A program made the position numbers and the translations under genes. DNA of 16,215 nt from NZQO01 sp964639255. Its GTDB lineage: Bacteria > Bacteroidota > Bacteroidia > Flavobacteriales > Flavobacteriaceae. Positions 1-6,479 of the stretch are shown piece by piece (the first letter of the stretch is position 1; each line of letters opens with the position of its first letter). The notes under the pieces are model-generated. The model was not told the origin of the DNA, did not search any database, and saw only the letters and a program-made list of their open reading frames with translations. Location of the stretch: assembly GCA_964639255.1 (NCBI GenBank), contig CAZXDP010000060.1, positions 1 to 16,215 of the forward strand, given 5' to 3'.

Positions 1-542
1 TCGTCGAGGTGAATCCCCACTGAAACACGCATAAGCATATGCTGCGGACGTTCGGCTATTTGGCCGTTCAATTTTAAGAGATACGAACGCTCCAGTGTCT
101 TAAATCCGAAATAATCGTATCCGAAATCGCGGTTGTAGATGATTGTAGAATCGAGTTCGTCGGCATGTTTCATAATCACCTCATACACTTCGTCACTAAG
201 CAAGGGCGCTTTTTTTCCGGTACGCGGATTTACGTATTCGTACAAATCGGTCATCACTTCCGAGAACGACTTCTTTGTATTTTTATGCAGGTTAGATACC
301 GAGATACGGGCCGCCAAACGCGCATAATCTGGATGCGCTGTGGTCATGGTTGCCGCCGTCTCGGCAGCTAGGTTGTCCAGTTCGCTGGTAGTAACACCAT
401 CGTATAAGCCTTCAATTACCCTCATCGCAACTTTTACGGGATCTACTAGCTCGTTAAGGCCGTAGCACAGTTTGCGTACGCGGGCCGTGATCTTGTCGAA
501 CATGACGGGCTCTCTGCGTCCGTCTCTCTTAATTACATTCAT
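1..542 (-). CDS. nrdA: Ribonucleoside-diphosphate reductase class Ia, alpha (large) subunit, N-terminal 180 residues; cut by window edge
   Basis: The minus-strand frame starts at ATG 542 (MNVIKRDGRREPVMFDKIT) and stays open to base 1, so the 3' part lies outside the window. Residues about 3-93 look like an ATP-cone: a basic start, the REPVMFDKI segment and a helix-rich body. This domain binds ATP or dATP and sets overall activity in class Ia reductases. Residues 94-180 begin the alpha-helical N-terminal domain (KNTKKSFSEVMTDLYEYVN, NRDFGYDYFGFKTLERSYLL). The full enzyme reduces ribonucleoside diphosphates in the cytoplasm, using the NrdB radical. nrdB lies upstream on the same strand, 134 bp away, so the two are probably co-transcribed in the order nrdB-nrdA common in Bacteroidota. 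The catalytic cysteines are outside the window and cannot be checked. The call is firm from sequence similarity; the ATP-cone is recognised by pattern. Confidence 0.95.
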   Translation of the reverse strand, partial: MNVIKRDGRREPVMFDKITARVRKLCYGLNELVDPVKVAMRVIEGLYDGVTTSELDNLAAETAATMTTAHPDYARLAARISVSNLHKNTKKSFSEVMTDLYEYVNPRTGKKAPLLSDEVYEVIMKHADELDSTIIYNRDFGYDYFGFKTLERSYLLKLNGQIAERPQHMLMRVSVGIHLD

Positions 543-592
543 ACTACTGTATATTTAGGTGGTTAGCGATTTCCTTATGGAAAAAAGCATTT

Positions 593-610
593 TTGGGTCT
601 GGCGACCCAA
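593..610 (-). other. Stem-loop in the nrdB-nrdA intergenic gap
   Basis: A perfect 7-bp stem (TTGGGTC / GACCCAA, 593-599 with 604-610) closes a 4-nt loop about 50 nt upstream of the nrdA start. On the minus strand it is followed by AAATGC and then six T, so it is not a clean intrinsic terminator. It could be a partial terminator or an mRNA stabiliser that sets the nrdB:nrdA ratio. This is inference from structure only. Confidence 0.45.
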
Positions 611-676
611 TAATTCTGGGGATAAGCAACAATATTGAAACAACCGCCCTTGGGGGAAGACGGAGGTTTCAGCAGG

Positions 677-1654
677 TTAAAAGTCGGCGTCGAAACTTAT
701 TTTATTCGACTCTTTGTCTTTATTGGTCACGCCCGCTTTTTGGTATTCTGAAACACGCTTCTCGAAGAAGTTGGTCTTCCCTTGAAGGGAGATCATGTCC
801 ATGAAATCGAATGGATTCGTGGCGTTGTATTCCTTTTCACATTGAAGCTCTACCAGCAGGCGGTCGGTTACGAATTCCAGATATTGGGTCATTAGCTTTG
901 CGTTCATGCCAATGAGGCTTACCGGCAGCGACTCTGTAATGAACTCCCGCTCTATATTGAGAGCATCTACAATGATTTCGCGAATTCGTTCTTTAGGCAC
1001 CTTGTTCACCAAGTGGTTGTTGTGCAGGTGCACGGCAAAGTCGCAATGCATGCCTTCGTCTCTAGAGATAAGCTCGTTTGAAAAGGTAAGGCCAGGCATC
1101 AATCCGCGCTTCTTTAACCAGAATATCGAACAAAATGCCCCGCTAAAGAAAATTCCCTCCACGGCCGCAAAGGCAATAAGGCGCTCGGCAAAACTGGGGC
1201 TGTCAATCCACTTAAGGGCCCAATCTGCCTTTTTCTTGATGGCTGGAAAATTCTCAATAGCCTTGAAAAGCCTGTTTTTCTCCTGTTCGTTCTTAACGTA
1301 AGTATCGATAAGCAGCGAGTAGGTTTCTGAATGGATATTTTCCATCATAATCTGGAAACCGTAAAAAAATTTGGCCTCGCTGTACTGCACCTCATTCACG
1401 AAATTTTCGGCAAGGTTTTCGTTCACTATACCATCGGAGGCCGCAAAAAAAGCAAGGATGTGCTTAATGAAGTATTTCTCGTCGTCGTTGAGCTTATCGT
1501 TCCAATCGCTCAGATCTTGATGCAGGTCGATCTCCTCGGCAGTCCAAAAACTAGCCTCACTTTTTTTATACCAATCCCAAATATCGTGATGCTGAATGGG
1601 AAATATTACAAATCGATCTTTGTTTTCCTGCAAGATAGGTTCTACTGAGCTCAT
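677..1654 (-). CDS. nrdB: Ribonucleoside-diphosphate reductase class Ia, beta (radical) subunit
   Basis: The 325-aa protein matches the usual length of class Ia R2 proteins. It builds the diiron-tyrosyl radical that NrdA uses to reduce ribonucleotides. All expected ligands are visible: D74 (ASDGI), E105 and H108 (ENIH), E166 (VEGIFFSG), E200 and H203 (DEGMH). The radical tyrosine is Y112, four residues after H108, as in E. coli Y122 after H118. The C-terminus ends in FDADF, the acidic/aromatic tail that docks on the large subunit. The start at 1654 fits the family (MSSVEPILQENKDRF). It is the first gene of a nrdB-nrdA unit with a long leader upstream. Nothing is broken or unusual, and the identification is very secure. 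Confidence 0.97.
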   Translation of the reverse strand: MSSVEPILQENKDRFVIFPIQHHDIWDWYKKSEASFWTAEEIDLHQDLSDWNDKLNDDEKYFIKHILAFFAASDGIVNENLAENFVNEVQYSEAKFFYGFQIMMENIHSETYSLLIDTYVKNEQEKNRLFKAIENFPAIKKKADWALKWIDSPSFAERLIAFAAVEGIFFSGAFCSIFWLKKRGLMPGLTFSNELISRDEGMHCDFAVHLHNNHLVNKVPKERIREIIVDALNIEREFITESLPVSLIGMNAKLMTQYLEFVTDRLLVELQCEKEYNATNPFDFMDMISLQGKTNFFEKRVSEYQKAGVTNKDKESNKISFDADF

Positions 1655-2058
1655 GTGTCCTTCGTTTTAAATTTTTGTGAATTTTCTTTTTACTAGGGAC
1701 TAACAAATATGAAAATTTTAAAAGCGAAAACCCGTTAAAAACCGTCTGGGTTTTCAACAAAGTTTTCAACATGAGCGGGGTGTGACTGTTCTTACAATTT
1801 TGTTAATTAGAAGTTGTATTATATTGTTTTTCAGTATTTTAAAAATAGTATGAAGGGTTGTTAACATTGATAGCCAACCTAGGCAAAAACCGTGGAGCTG
1901 CCCATTATTTCCCGACTCACCCTAGTTTTCAACAGAAGTGAAAAAGCAACCATTTTATGCAAATTTTTTCCATCGAAGAGAGGAAAAAGTTTACAAATTT
2001 TGATCACTTTTTAAAACTAGAAACAGTGAATCTTTCAAAAAAAGATACCCTTGGGATC
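1655..2058. other. Long AT-rich non-coding leader upstream of nrdB
   Basis: About 400 bp with no convincing gene on either strand. A plus-strand open frame from 1957 runs into the antisense of the lipoprotein gene and has no recognisable family features. The stretch holds three TTTTCAACA motifs (listed separately) and low-complexity A/T runs. No clear TAnnTTTG box for nrdB was found; the nearest is CATATTTG read on the minus strand at 1711-1704, one mismatch and without a good -33 partner. The length suggests room for transcriptional control of the reductase genes. Confidence 0.5.
1751..1934. promoter_or_regulatory. Three TTTTCAACA motifs upstream of nrdB (candidate DnaA or other regulator boxes)
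   Basis: TTTTCAACA occurs at 1751-1759, 1763-1771 and 1926-1934, all in the same orientation, the first two 12 bp apart (about one helical turn). The motif differs at two positions from the classical DnaA box TTATCCACA. DnaA is known to bind the nrdAB promoter in E. coli, which makes the placement suggestive. AT-richness alone could produce some copies, so this is a hypothesis. Confidence 0.3.
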
Positions 2059-2085
2059 AAAAAAAGCTCTCGTAAGAAGCGAGTG
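2059..2085 (-). terminator. Intrinsic terminator of the lipoprotein gene
   Basis: Read on the minus strand, a CTCG / CGAG stem (2083-2080 with 2072-2069, plus one pair beyond a T-T mismatch) closes a 7-nt loop and is followed by AG, C and a run of seven T (2065-2059). It lies 24 bp past the stop codon of the lipoprotein gene and should isolate it from the RNR leader. Confidence 0.65.
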
Positions 2086-2104
2086 GGTTTTCTAGAAATA
2101 TATA

Positions 2105-2120
2105 GACCTTACCCAAGGTC
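2105..2120 (-). other. Perfect stem-loop containing the lipoprotein stop codon
   Basis: GACCTT (2105-2110) and AAGGTC (2115-2120) form a perfect 6-bp stem around a 4-nt loop. The UAA stop at 2111-2109 sits in the loop/stem junction. It precedes the terminator at 2059-2085 and may protect the mRNA 3' end. Confidence 0.4.
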
Positions 2121-2711
2121 ATTTAAGTCAAGTTCGTCTATGGCCTCCCAGGTTTCATCAATGCTCATATTCGTGCCACTGGCTTTTACGTAAAATCTGC
2201 CGTCGTACATAAACTGAATTTCACTGTAATTGTCACTCTTTTTATACTCTTCTATGGCCTTCATCCCATCTTTCTTGACCGTTTTTCGCCAGCGGTATTC
2301 ATCTTCTTCCTCAAATTCCTGTGAGAAAAGCATGCGCATTCCCGCTGTGGCAGCGGCTCCCATTTCGCCGGCACCGTCAATGACCTGCACTTGAAATTGT
2401 TTGTCTTTGGCATCGGTAGCATAGGTAGCCTCTATAGAGGCGATTTTTATATAAGAAGTTTGGCCGGCCTTAAAGCCCGTACGCTTCATCCCTTCTACCG
2501 CATCGGGTAGCCAGGCCTTGAGTTCCTCGTTCGTAAGGGGCTCAATTTTTTGCAGTGCTTCAATATCATCCTGCATGGTGTTGAGCTCCTTCACCGCTTT
2601 TGTGGTGTTGGATACGTTCTGTTGGGTCTCTTTAATTTTCTCTGAAACGGGATTGTCCTTGCAACTGAAGAGCAATAGGACAAGTACGAATGTGAATACG
2701 GTTGATCTCAT
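2109..2711 (-). CDS. Putative lipoprotein of unknown function, 200 aa
   Basis: The N-terminus is a lipoprotein signal peptide: one basic residue, a hydrophobic stretch (residues 5-15) and the lipobox LLFSC with lipidated C17. Mature residues KDN directly after the Cys faintly resemble the acidic export signal that sends some Bacteroidota lipoproteins to the cell surface, but the match is partial. Residues 20-55 look like a helical or coiled-coil segment (SEKIKETQQNVSNTTKAVKE). The rest is a mixed alpha/beta domain with a Gly/Ala-rich helix (residues about 111-125) and an acidic patch (EFEEEDEY). I do not recognise the family; it resembles hypothetical lipoproteins of flavobacteria. It is transcribed alone: its own promoter with a dyad lies upstream, and a terminator lies downstream. 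Confidence 0.85.
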   Translation of the reverse strand: MRSTVFTFVLVLLLFSCKDNPVSEKIKETQQNVSNTTKAVKELNTMQDDIEALQKIEPLTNEELKAWLPDAVEGMKRTGFKAGQTSYIKIASIEATYATDAKDKQFQVQVIDGAGEMGAAATAGMRMLFSQEFEEEDEYRWRKTVKKDGMKAIEEYKKSDNYSEIQFMYDGRFYVKASGTNMSIDETWEAIDELDLNDLG

Positions 2712-2727
2712 AACGATTTAATATTGG

Positions 2728-2779
2728 TTAGTATGCTATTTAGACATACTAATATAATGATAATCAGTTTACTATTCAA
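2728..2779 (-). promoter_or_regulatory. Predicted lipoprotein-gene promoter with overlapping operator-like dyad
   Basis: On the minus strand a TTG (2779-2777) is followed after 20 nt by TATATTAG (2756-2749), one base off the Bacteroidota -7 consensus TAnnTTTG. Overlapping the -7 box and the likely start site is a perfect inverted repeat: TTAGTATG (2728-2735) and CATACTAA (2745-2752), 9 bp apart. The arms are about 17 bp apart centre to centre, which suits a dimeric repressor. The start codon is at 2711. Confidence 0.5.
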
Positions 2780-2811
2780 CCTTAATTCAAATTCTTTACA
2801 GATGCGCTGAT

Positions 2812-3378
2812 TTACGCAAGGTCTTCTGCAACTTTTTCAAGCTCTGTATACCAAGGTTCGCCGAACTTGCGAATGAGCGCCTCTTTTACGAACTTATAGA
2901 CCGGCACCTGCAGCTGACGCCCTAAAACGCAAGCATCATTGCAAATAGGCCATTTGTGGTAGTTAATGGCGGCAAATTCACTATATTCCTGTACCCGCAC
3001 CGGATACAGATGACACGAAATTGGCTTTCTAAAATCGATTTCGCCCGCATTGTAAGCATCCTCTATTCCGCAACTGGCGGTGCCTGTTTCGGTAAAGGTA
3101 ACGTAGGCGCATTCCCTGCCATTCACCAAAGGGGTCTCCAGCTCGCCGGCTTCGGTTTTAATATGCGTCCCTTGTTTCTCGATAGCATCAATCCCCTCTT
3201 GTCGCAAAAATGGCCTCACCTTGGGGTAGATGCGCTTCAATATTGCGACCTCATCGGGAGCGACAGGGGCACCGGCCTCTCCTTCAATACAGCACGCCCC
3301 TTTGCAAGCGGTTAAATTGCACACAAAATCCTTCTCTATTAAATCTTCGGAAACGATGGTTTTACCTAACTGGAACAT
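2812..3378 (-). CDS. DUF3109 family cysteine-rich protein
   Basis: The protein starts MFQLGKTIVSEDLIEKDFVC, the form typical of the DUF3109 family in Bacteroidota. In this 188-aa numbering there are nine cysteines: C20, C25, C29, C30 (CNLTACKGACC), C90, C103, C122 (SCHLYPVR), C146 and C150 (CNDAC). The pattern suggests a bound metal ion or Fe-S cluster, as in the YkgJ-type putative metal-chelate proteins, but no reaction is known to me. An in-frame ATG at 3429 would add 17 residues (MPKNNPLGFWKQSIFAV). I prefer 3378 because the extension does not look like the family and because a TATCTTTG promoter box lies inside it, at 3391-3384. It is soluble and has no signal peptide. The neighbours (lipoprotein downstream, divergent MarC upstream) do not explain its role. 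Confidence 0.85.
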   Translation of the reverse strand: MFQLGKTIVSEDLIEKDFVCNLTACKGACCIEGEAGAPVAPDEVAILKRIYPKVRPFLRQEGIDAIEKQGTHIKTEAGELETPLVNGRECAYVTFTETGTASCGIEDAYNAGEIDFRKPISCHLYPVRVQEYSEFAAINYHKWPICNDACVLGRQLQVPVYKFVKEALIRKFGEPWYTELEKVAEDLA

Positions 3379-3383
3379 GACGG

Positions 3384-3391
3384 CAAAGATA
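3384..3391 (-). promoter_or_regulatory. -7 promoter element (TATCTTTG) 5 nt from the DUF3109 start codon
   Basis: TATCTTTG matches TAnnTTTG exactly. A TTTG lies 17 nt upstream on the minus strand and could serve as the -33 element. Only five bases (3383-3379) separate the box from ATG 3378, so the mRNA would be leaderless or nearly so. This supports the shorter protein start. Confidence 0.5.
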
Positions 3392-3471
3392 GATTGTTTC
3401 CAGAAACCCAAAGGGTTGTTTTTCGGCATTTATTAACGGTTCTTTGGTAGGATATACGTTCTATTTATGCC

Positions 3472-3479
3472 TATTTTTG
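3472..3479 (+). promoter_or_regulatory. -7 promoter element (TATTTTTG) for the MarC-family gene
   Basis: An exact TAnnTTTG match 18 nt upstream of the start at 3498. No well-spaced TTG was seen, so the -33 part is unassigned. Confidence 0.4.
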
Positions 3480-3497
3480 CTCCCTTAAAACCAACGG

Positions 3498-4079
3498 ATG
3501 CAATTTAACCTTAAGGAGATACTAACTGCCACCATGGTGCTTTTTGCCGTGATAGATATCATAGGCAGTATTCCCGTTATTATCTCGTTGCGGGACAAGG
3601 CCAGTCATATCAAAAGCGGTAGGGCATCGATTATTGCGGCAATTGTCATGGTAGTCTTCCTTTTTGTGGGGGAAAAAATACTGAAGCTTATCGGCATTAA
3701 TGTAAACGAGTTCGCGGTGGCAGGTGCATTTATCTTGTTTTTCATTGCCTTGGAAATGATCTTGGGGGTAACCCTGTTCAAGGAGAAAGAAGGCAGTACC
3801 GAAATGGCTACGGTTTTTCCCATTGCCTTTCCCATCGTGGCGGGCCCTGGCAGCTTAACAACCCTCTTGTCGCTACGTGCAGAGTACCATCCTGAGAACA
3901 TCATCGTAGCGATAATCATCAACATTATCGTGGTTTTCATCGTACTGAAAACCTCAGCGCGGCTGCAACGCTTCCTCGGGAAGAGCGGTATCGCCATTAT
4001 AGAGAAAATCTTCGGGGTAATCCTGCTTGCCATAGCGGTAAAGTTGTTTACTTCGAACATACAGGAACTTTTCAATTAA
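3498..4079 (+). CDS. MarC / UPF0056 family inner-membrane protein
   Basis: The 193-aa protein has about six hydrophobic segments (residues about 10-30, 43-65, 70-92, 107-128, 134-152, 165-185), the usual MarC layout and length. The family signature FPIAFPIVAGPGSL is at residues 107-120, and the first helix carries the DIIGSIPV motif. MarC proteins were once linked to multiple antibiotic resistance, but that link was not upheld and their transport substrate is unknown. The start at 3498 follows a promoter-like box. The gene is followed after 7 nt by a tiny membrane-protein gene, so the two probably form an operon. It is divergent from the DUF3109 gene. Confidence 0.92.
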   Translation: MQFNLKEILTATMVLFAVIDIIGSIPVIISLRDKASHIKSGRASIIAAIVMVVFLFVGEKILKLIGINVNEFAVAGAFILFFIALEMILGVTLFKEKEGSTEMATVFPIAFPIVAGPGSLTTLLSLRAEYHPENIIVAIIINIIVVFIVLKTSARLQRFLGKSGIAIIEKIFGVILLAIAVKLFTSNIQELFN

Positions 4080-4086
4080 ATCCAGC

Positions 4087-4281
4087 ATGAAACTATTCAC
4101 CACCATACTCATCGTACTTGCCGTAGTGTTGATTGCCTATAACGCCACGCTTCTAGATTTCGACCATTTGTTTGAAGGCGATAGTGCCATTGCAGCCATA
4201 AGCATTTTGGCGGCTGCCTGTGCCATATTGCTATTGGTAATATTGAAGGTATCGCTAGCGATTAGGAAACGCCGAAAGTAA
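4087..4281 (+). CDS. Small two-helix membrane protein, 64 aa
   Basis: The protein has two hydrophobic helices (residues about 3-19 and 34-55), a short acidic loop between them (DFDHLFEGDS) and a basic tail (RKRRK). The tail would sit in the cytoplasm by the positive-inside rule, giving a hairpin with both ends inside. It begins 7 nt after the MarC stop codon, so it is probably translated from the same mRNA and may be an accessory subunit. I recognise no named family; similar short proteins occur in flavobacteria. A plus-strand frame this compositionally clean, tightly placed behind a real gene, is likely genuine. Confidence 0.75.
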   Translation: MKLFTTILIVLAVVLIAYNATLLDFDHLFEGDSAIAAISILAAACAILLLVILKVSLAIRKRRK

Positions 4282-4300
4282 CTACCTTATAAATTACTTT
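4275..4300. other. Inverted repeat joining the two convergent stop codons
   Basis: AAAGTAA (4275-4281) and TTACTTT (4294-4300) form a 7-bp inverted repeat with a 12-nt AT-rich loop. Both convergent genes end in a Lys codon plus TAA, which creates the arms. It could act as a weak bidirectional terminator, but it has no GC-rich core. Confidence 0.3.
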
Positions 4301-5892
4301 TGAGGTGCTCGACGTGCCTCTAACTCGAGCACTTTTGAAATCATAGGGTCTCCCTCGTTAAGAATGTACTCATAGGCATTGGGACCGTATATTTGCTGGG
4401 CAATGTTGGCTTTCAAGGACTTATCGAGTTTCGCCTGATATTGCGTAAGGTCAATTCGCGCTTCACCAAAGCGGGCATACGCTACAAACTCTTCAGAAAG
4501 ACTAGCGGGAACCGAATAGTTTTCGATAAAATCGCGCAGCGGCATCCCTTCAAACTGCTTTCGGTGCGTTTCGAGGTACTCGAATATAAAATAGCTCATA
4601 AAGCCGCTTCGGGAAACATACTGTATGGTTTCATTTTCAACACTCGTATCCTTCGGAACGAAAATATCGGGTATAATCCCGCCACCGCCATATACTATCT
4701 TTCCACCTGGCGTTACAAACCGTAGGGAATCTGCCACAGTAATATTCTCCTCAGCCTCCAACTCACCATTTTTGTACCGTTTTTCATAATCATTATAGTA
4801 CGCATCATTGCCCTTCCCGTACGGCCGTTGAATAGAGCGACCCGTAGGCGTATAGTACCGTGCTATGGTGAGACGCACGGCACTGCCGTCGCCAAGGGCC
4901 ATTTCGCGCTGTACCAATCCTTTTCCGAAGGACCTGCGACCTATGATGGTTCCCTTGTCATTGTCTTGAAGCGCCCCCGCGATGATCTCACTTGCCGAGG
5001 CAGAATTTTCGTTGATAAGCACGTACACTTTTCCTTTCTCAAAATCGCCGCGACGAGTCGCGAAAGATTTGTTGATATCGCCACTTTTGTTCTTGGTAAT
5101 CAAGATAAGCTTATCGTCCTCCAAAAACTCATCTGCAATACGCTCGGCGGTAGAGATGTAACCCCCAGGGTTGTCGCGCAAGTCCAACACCAGGCTTTCG
5201 ATGTCCTGGTCGTTCAGCTCGTCTAAGGCCCGTTCAAATTCATCGTAGGTAGTTTCAGAAAAACGATTTACCTTGATGTATCCAATATTATCGGTCAATT
5301 TATAAGATGCATCTACGCTTACCAACGGCACTTCGTTGCGGCGCAGTTTAAAATCGAGCAGCTGGCGTTCACCCTGTCTAAAAATCTTCAGCTTTACCCT
5401 GCTGTTGATCTCGCCCTTTAGGTAACTGGTAATGCTATCACGATCTGCCGCCTCGCCAAAAAGTTTTTTCCCATCGGCATAGAGTATGCGGTCGCCCCCG
5501 CGAATTCCGGCCCGTTCAGCAGGGCCGCCCTCTATGGCTCTAATCACCGCAATGGTGTCATTATAAACATAAAAGGTAACGCCTATACCCGTAAAATTAC
5601 CACGCATATCATCGGCATTGTCCTCATATTCATCTACGGGAATATAAACCGAGTGGGGATCTAGATTTTCCAGTATGCCATTTACCGTTACGTCTACGAT
5701 ACTATCGGTGTTAACCCGGTCTACATATTCGTAATCGATATAGTCGATGAGTCGGTTAAGCTTGTCTTTTTTTGAATTGGTCGCAAAGATCTTTTCGGTG
5801 GAATCGTTGAAGTTTAGTTTAGAGCCTACCAAAACACCTGCAGCCAACGCTACACCCAACAATAAAGGCAAGTATTTTTTTTGATATTCCAT
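4294..5892 (-). CDS. S41 family C-terminal processing peptidase (CtpA/Tsp type)
   Basis: The 532-aa periplasmic protease is held by an N-terminal membrane segment (residues about 7-23). A PDZ domain spans about 100-185, with the peptide-binding loop near FTGIGVTF and the GGPAERAGIRGGDRI motif. The protease domain follows. Aligning with E. coli Tsp S430/D441/K455 spacing gives the nucleophile S299 (NENSASASEIIAGALQD), D310 and general base K324 (RSFGKGLVQ), all present. The core motif DLRDNPGG is at 237-244. Such enzymes trim or degrade periplasmic proteins from their C-termini. The dCMP deaminase gene ends 7 nt upstream on the same strand, so they are co-transcribed. The C-terminal part (from about 415) is a helical domain seen in Bacteroidota members. 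It faces the MarC operon tail to tail. Confidence 0.95.
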   Translation of the reverse strand: MEYQKKYLPLLLGVALAAGVLVGSKLNFNDSTEKIFATNSKKDKLNRLIDYIDYEYVDRVNTDSIVDVTVNGILENLDPHSVYIPVDEYEDNADDMRGNFTGIGVTFYVYNDTIAVIRAIEGGPAERAGIRGGDRILYADGKKLFGEAADRDSITSYLKGEINSRVKLKIFRQGERQLLDFKLRRNEVPLVSVDASYKLTDNIGYIKVNRFSETTYDEFERALDELNDQDIESLVLDLRDNPGGYISTAERIADEFLEDDKLILITKNKSGDINKSFATRRGDFEKGKVYVLINENSASASEIIAGALQDNDKGTIIGRRSFGKGLVQREMALGDGSAVRLTIARYYTPTGRSIQRPYGKGNDAYYNDYEKRYKNGELEAEENITVADSLRFVTPGGKIVYGGGGIIPDIFVPKDTSVENETIQYVSRSGFMSYFIFEYLETHRKQFEGMPLRDFIENYSVPASLSEEFVAYARFGEARIDLTQYQAKLDKSLKANIAQQIYGPNAYEYILNEGDPMISKVLELEARRAPQK

Positions 5893-5899
5893 AGGTTCT

Positions 5900-6334
5900 T
5901 TATTCGTGATCTAACTCCTTGATATGCGTTATGGTAACGCCCGCTTTCCGTAAAAATTTTATACCACTGTCGTCTTTATAGCCCTGGTGGTACACCAACC
6001 GGGTAATACCTGCCTGGTGTATCAACTTGCTGCAATCCTTACAAGGCGACATGGTGATATACAGTGTGGCACCTTCACAGGATTGCGTGGATGAGGCGAC
6101 CTTTAAAATAGCATTGGCCTCTGCGTGGAGGACGTACCATTTGGTATAACCATCCTCATCTTCACAAACGTTCTCAAAACCACTGGGAGTTCCATTATAC
6201 CCATCGCTAATTATCATCTTATCCTTAACAATAAGCGCGCCAACCTGTTTGCGCTTGCAATAGGAAAGTTTGCTCCATTCCTGGGCCATTTTAAGATAGG
6301 CAATATCGTATTGTCGTTGTTTCTTGCTGTCCAT
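5900..6334 (-). CDS. dCMP deaminase (ComEB-like cytidine/deoxycytidylate deaminase)
   Basis: The 144-aa protein has the zinc-dependent deaminase signature: H70-A-E72 (VLHAEANAIL) supplies one zinc ligand and the proton shuttle, and P97-C98-K-D-C101 (MSPCKDC) the other two ligands. The Cys/Glu-rich insert NVCEDEDGY before HAE and the GYNGTPSGF loop are typical of dCMP deaminases rather than tRNA or guanine deaminases. The enzyme converts dCMP to dUMP, feeding thymidylate synthesis, and thus relates to the RNR genes in this window, though not in one operon. The start at 6334 (MDSKKQRQYDIAYLKMAQEWSK) is canonical. The next gene, the S41 protease, begins 7 nt downstream. Confidence 0.93.
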   Translation of the reverse strand: MDSKKQRQYDIAYLKMAQEWSKLSYCKRKQVGALIVKDKMIISDGYNGTPSGFENVCEDEDGYTKWYVLHAEANAILKVASSTQSCEGATLYITMSPCKDCSKLIHQAGITRLVYHQGYKDDSGIKFLRKAGVTITHIKELDHE

Positions 6335-6411
6335 GCAGAATTGTATGTGCCGAAGGCAGGCCAGTGCACCCTTTTACATACCTATAATAACGTGCGTTGC
6401 GGCTATGGTAA

Positions 6412-6443
6412 CGAAAGTAACAGGAAGTTGCACGACCACCAAA
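6412..6443 (-). promoter_or_regulatory. Possible promoter of the dCMP deaminase-protease operon
   Basis: On the minus strand TTTG (6443-6440) is followed after 20 nt by TACTTTCG (6419-6412), one base off TAnnTTTG. This gives a leader of about 75 nt to the start at 6334. The intergenic gap of 145 bp supports a promoter here. Confidence 0.35.
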
Positions 6444-6479
6444 CCCAAAAGGGTTAAATGTTTGCAAAAACCGAAAGAT

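Noticed and set aside
906..1648. Plus-strand frames of 131 and 105 codons opposite nrdB
   Set aside because: nrdB is unmistakable on the other strand; these are shadows with no family-like sequence.
1957..2193. Plus-strand 78-codon frame in the RNR leader
   Set aside because: Its second half is antisense to the lipoprotein gene, it has no recognisable features, and it crosses the minus-strand terminator.
3605..4075. Minus-strand 156-codon frame opposite the MarC-family gene
   Set aside because: The MarC motifs on the plus strand are clear; the antisense frame is a by-product of hydrophobic codon use.
6442..6456. Hairpin AACCC-AAAA-GGGTT downstream of the HupE-like gene as a terminator
   Set aside because: The stem is 5 bp and no T run follows on the minus strand; it also lies by the predicted -33 element of the next operon.
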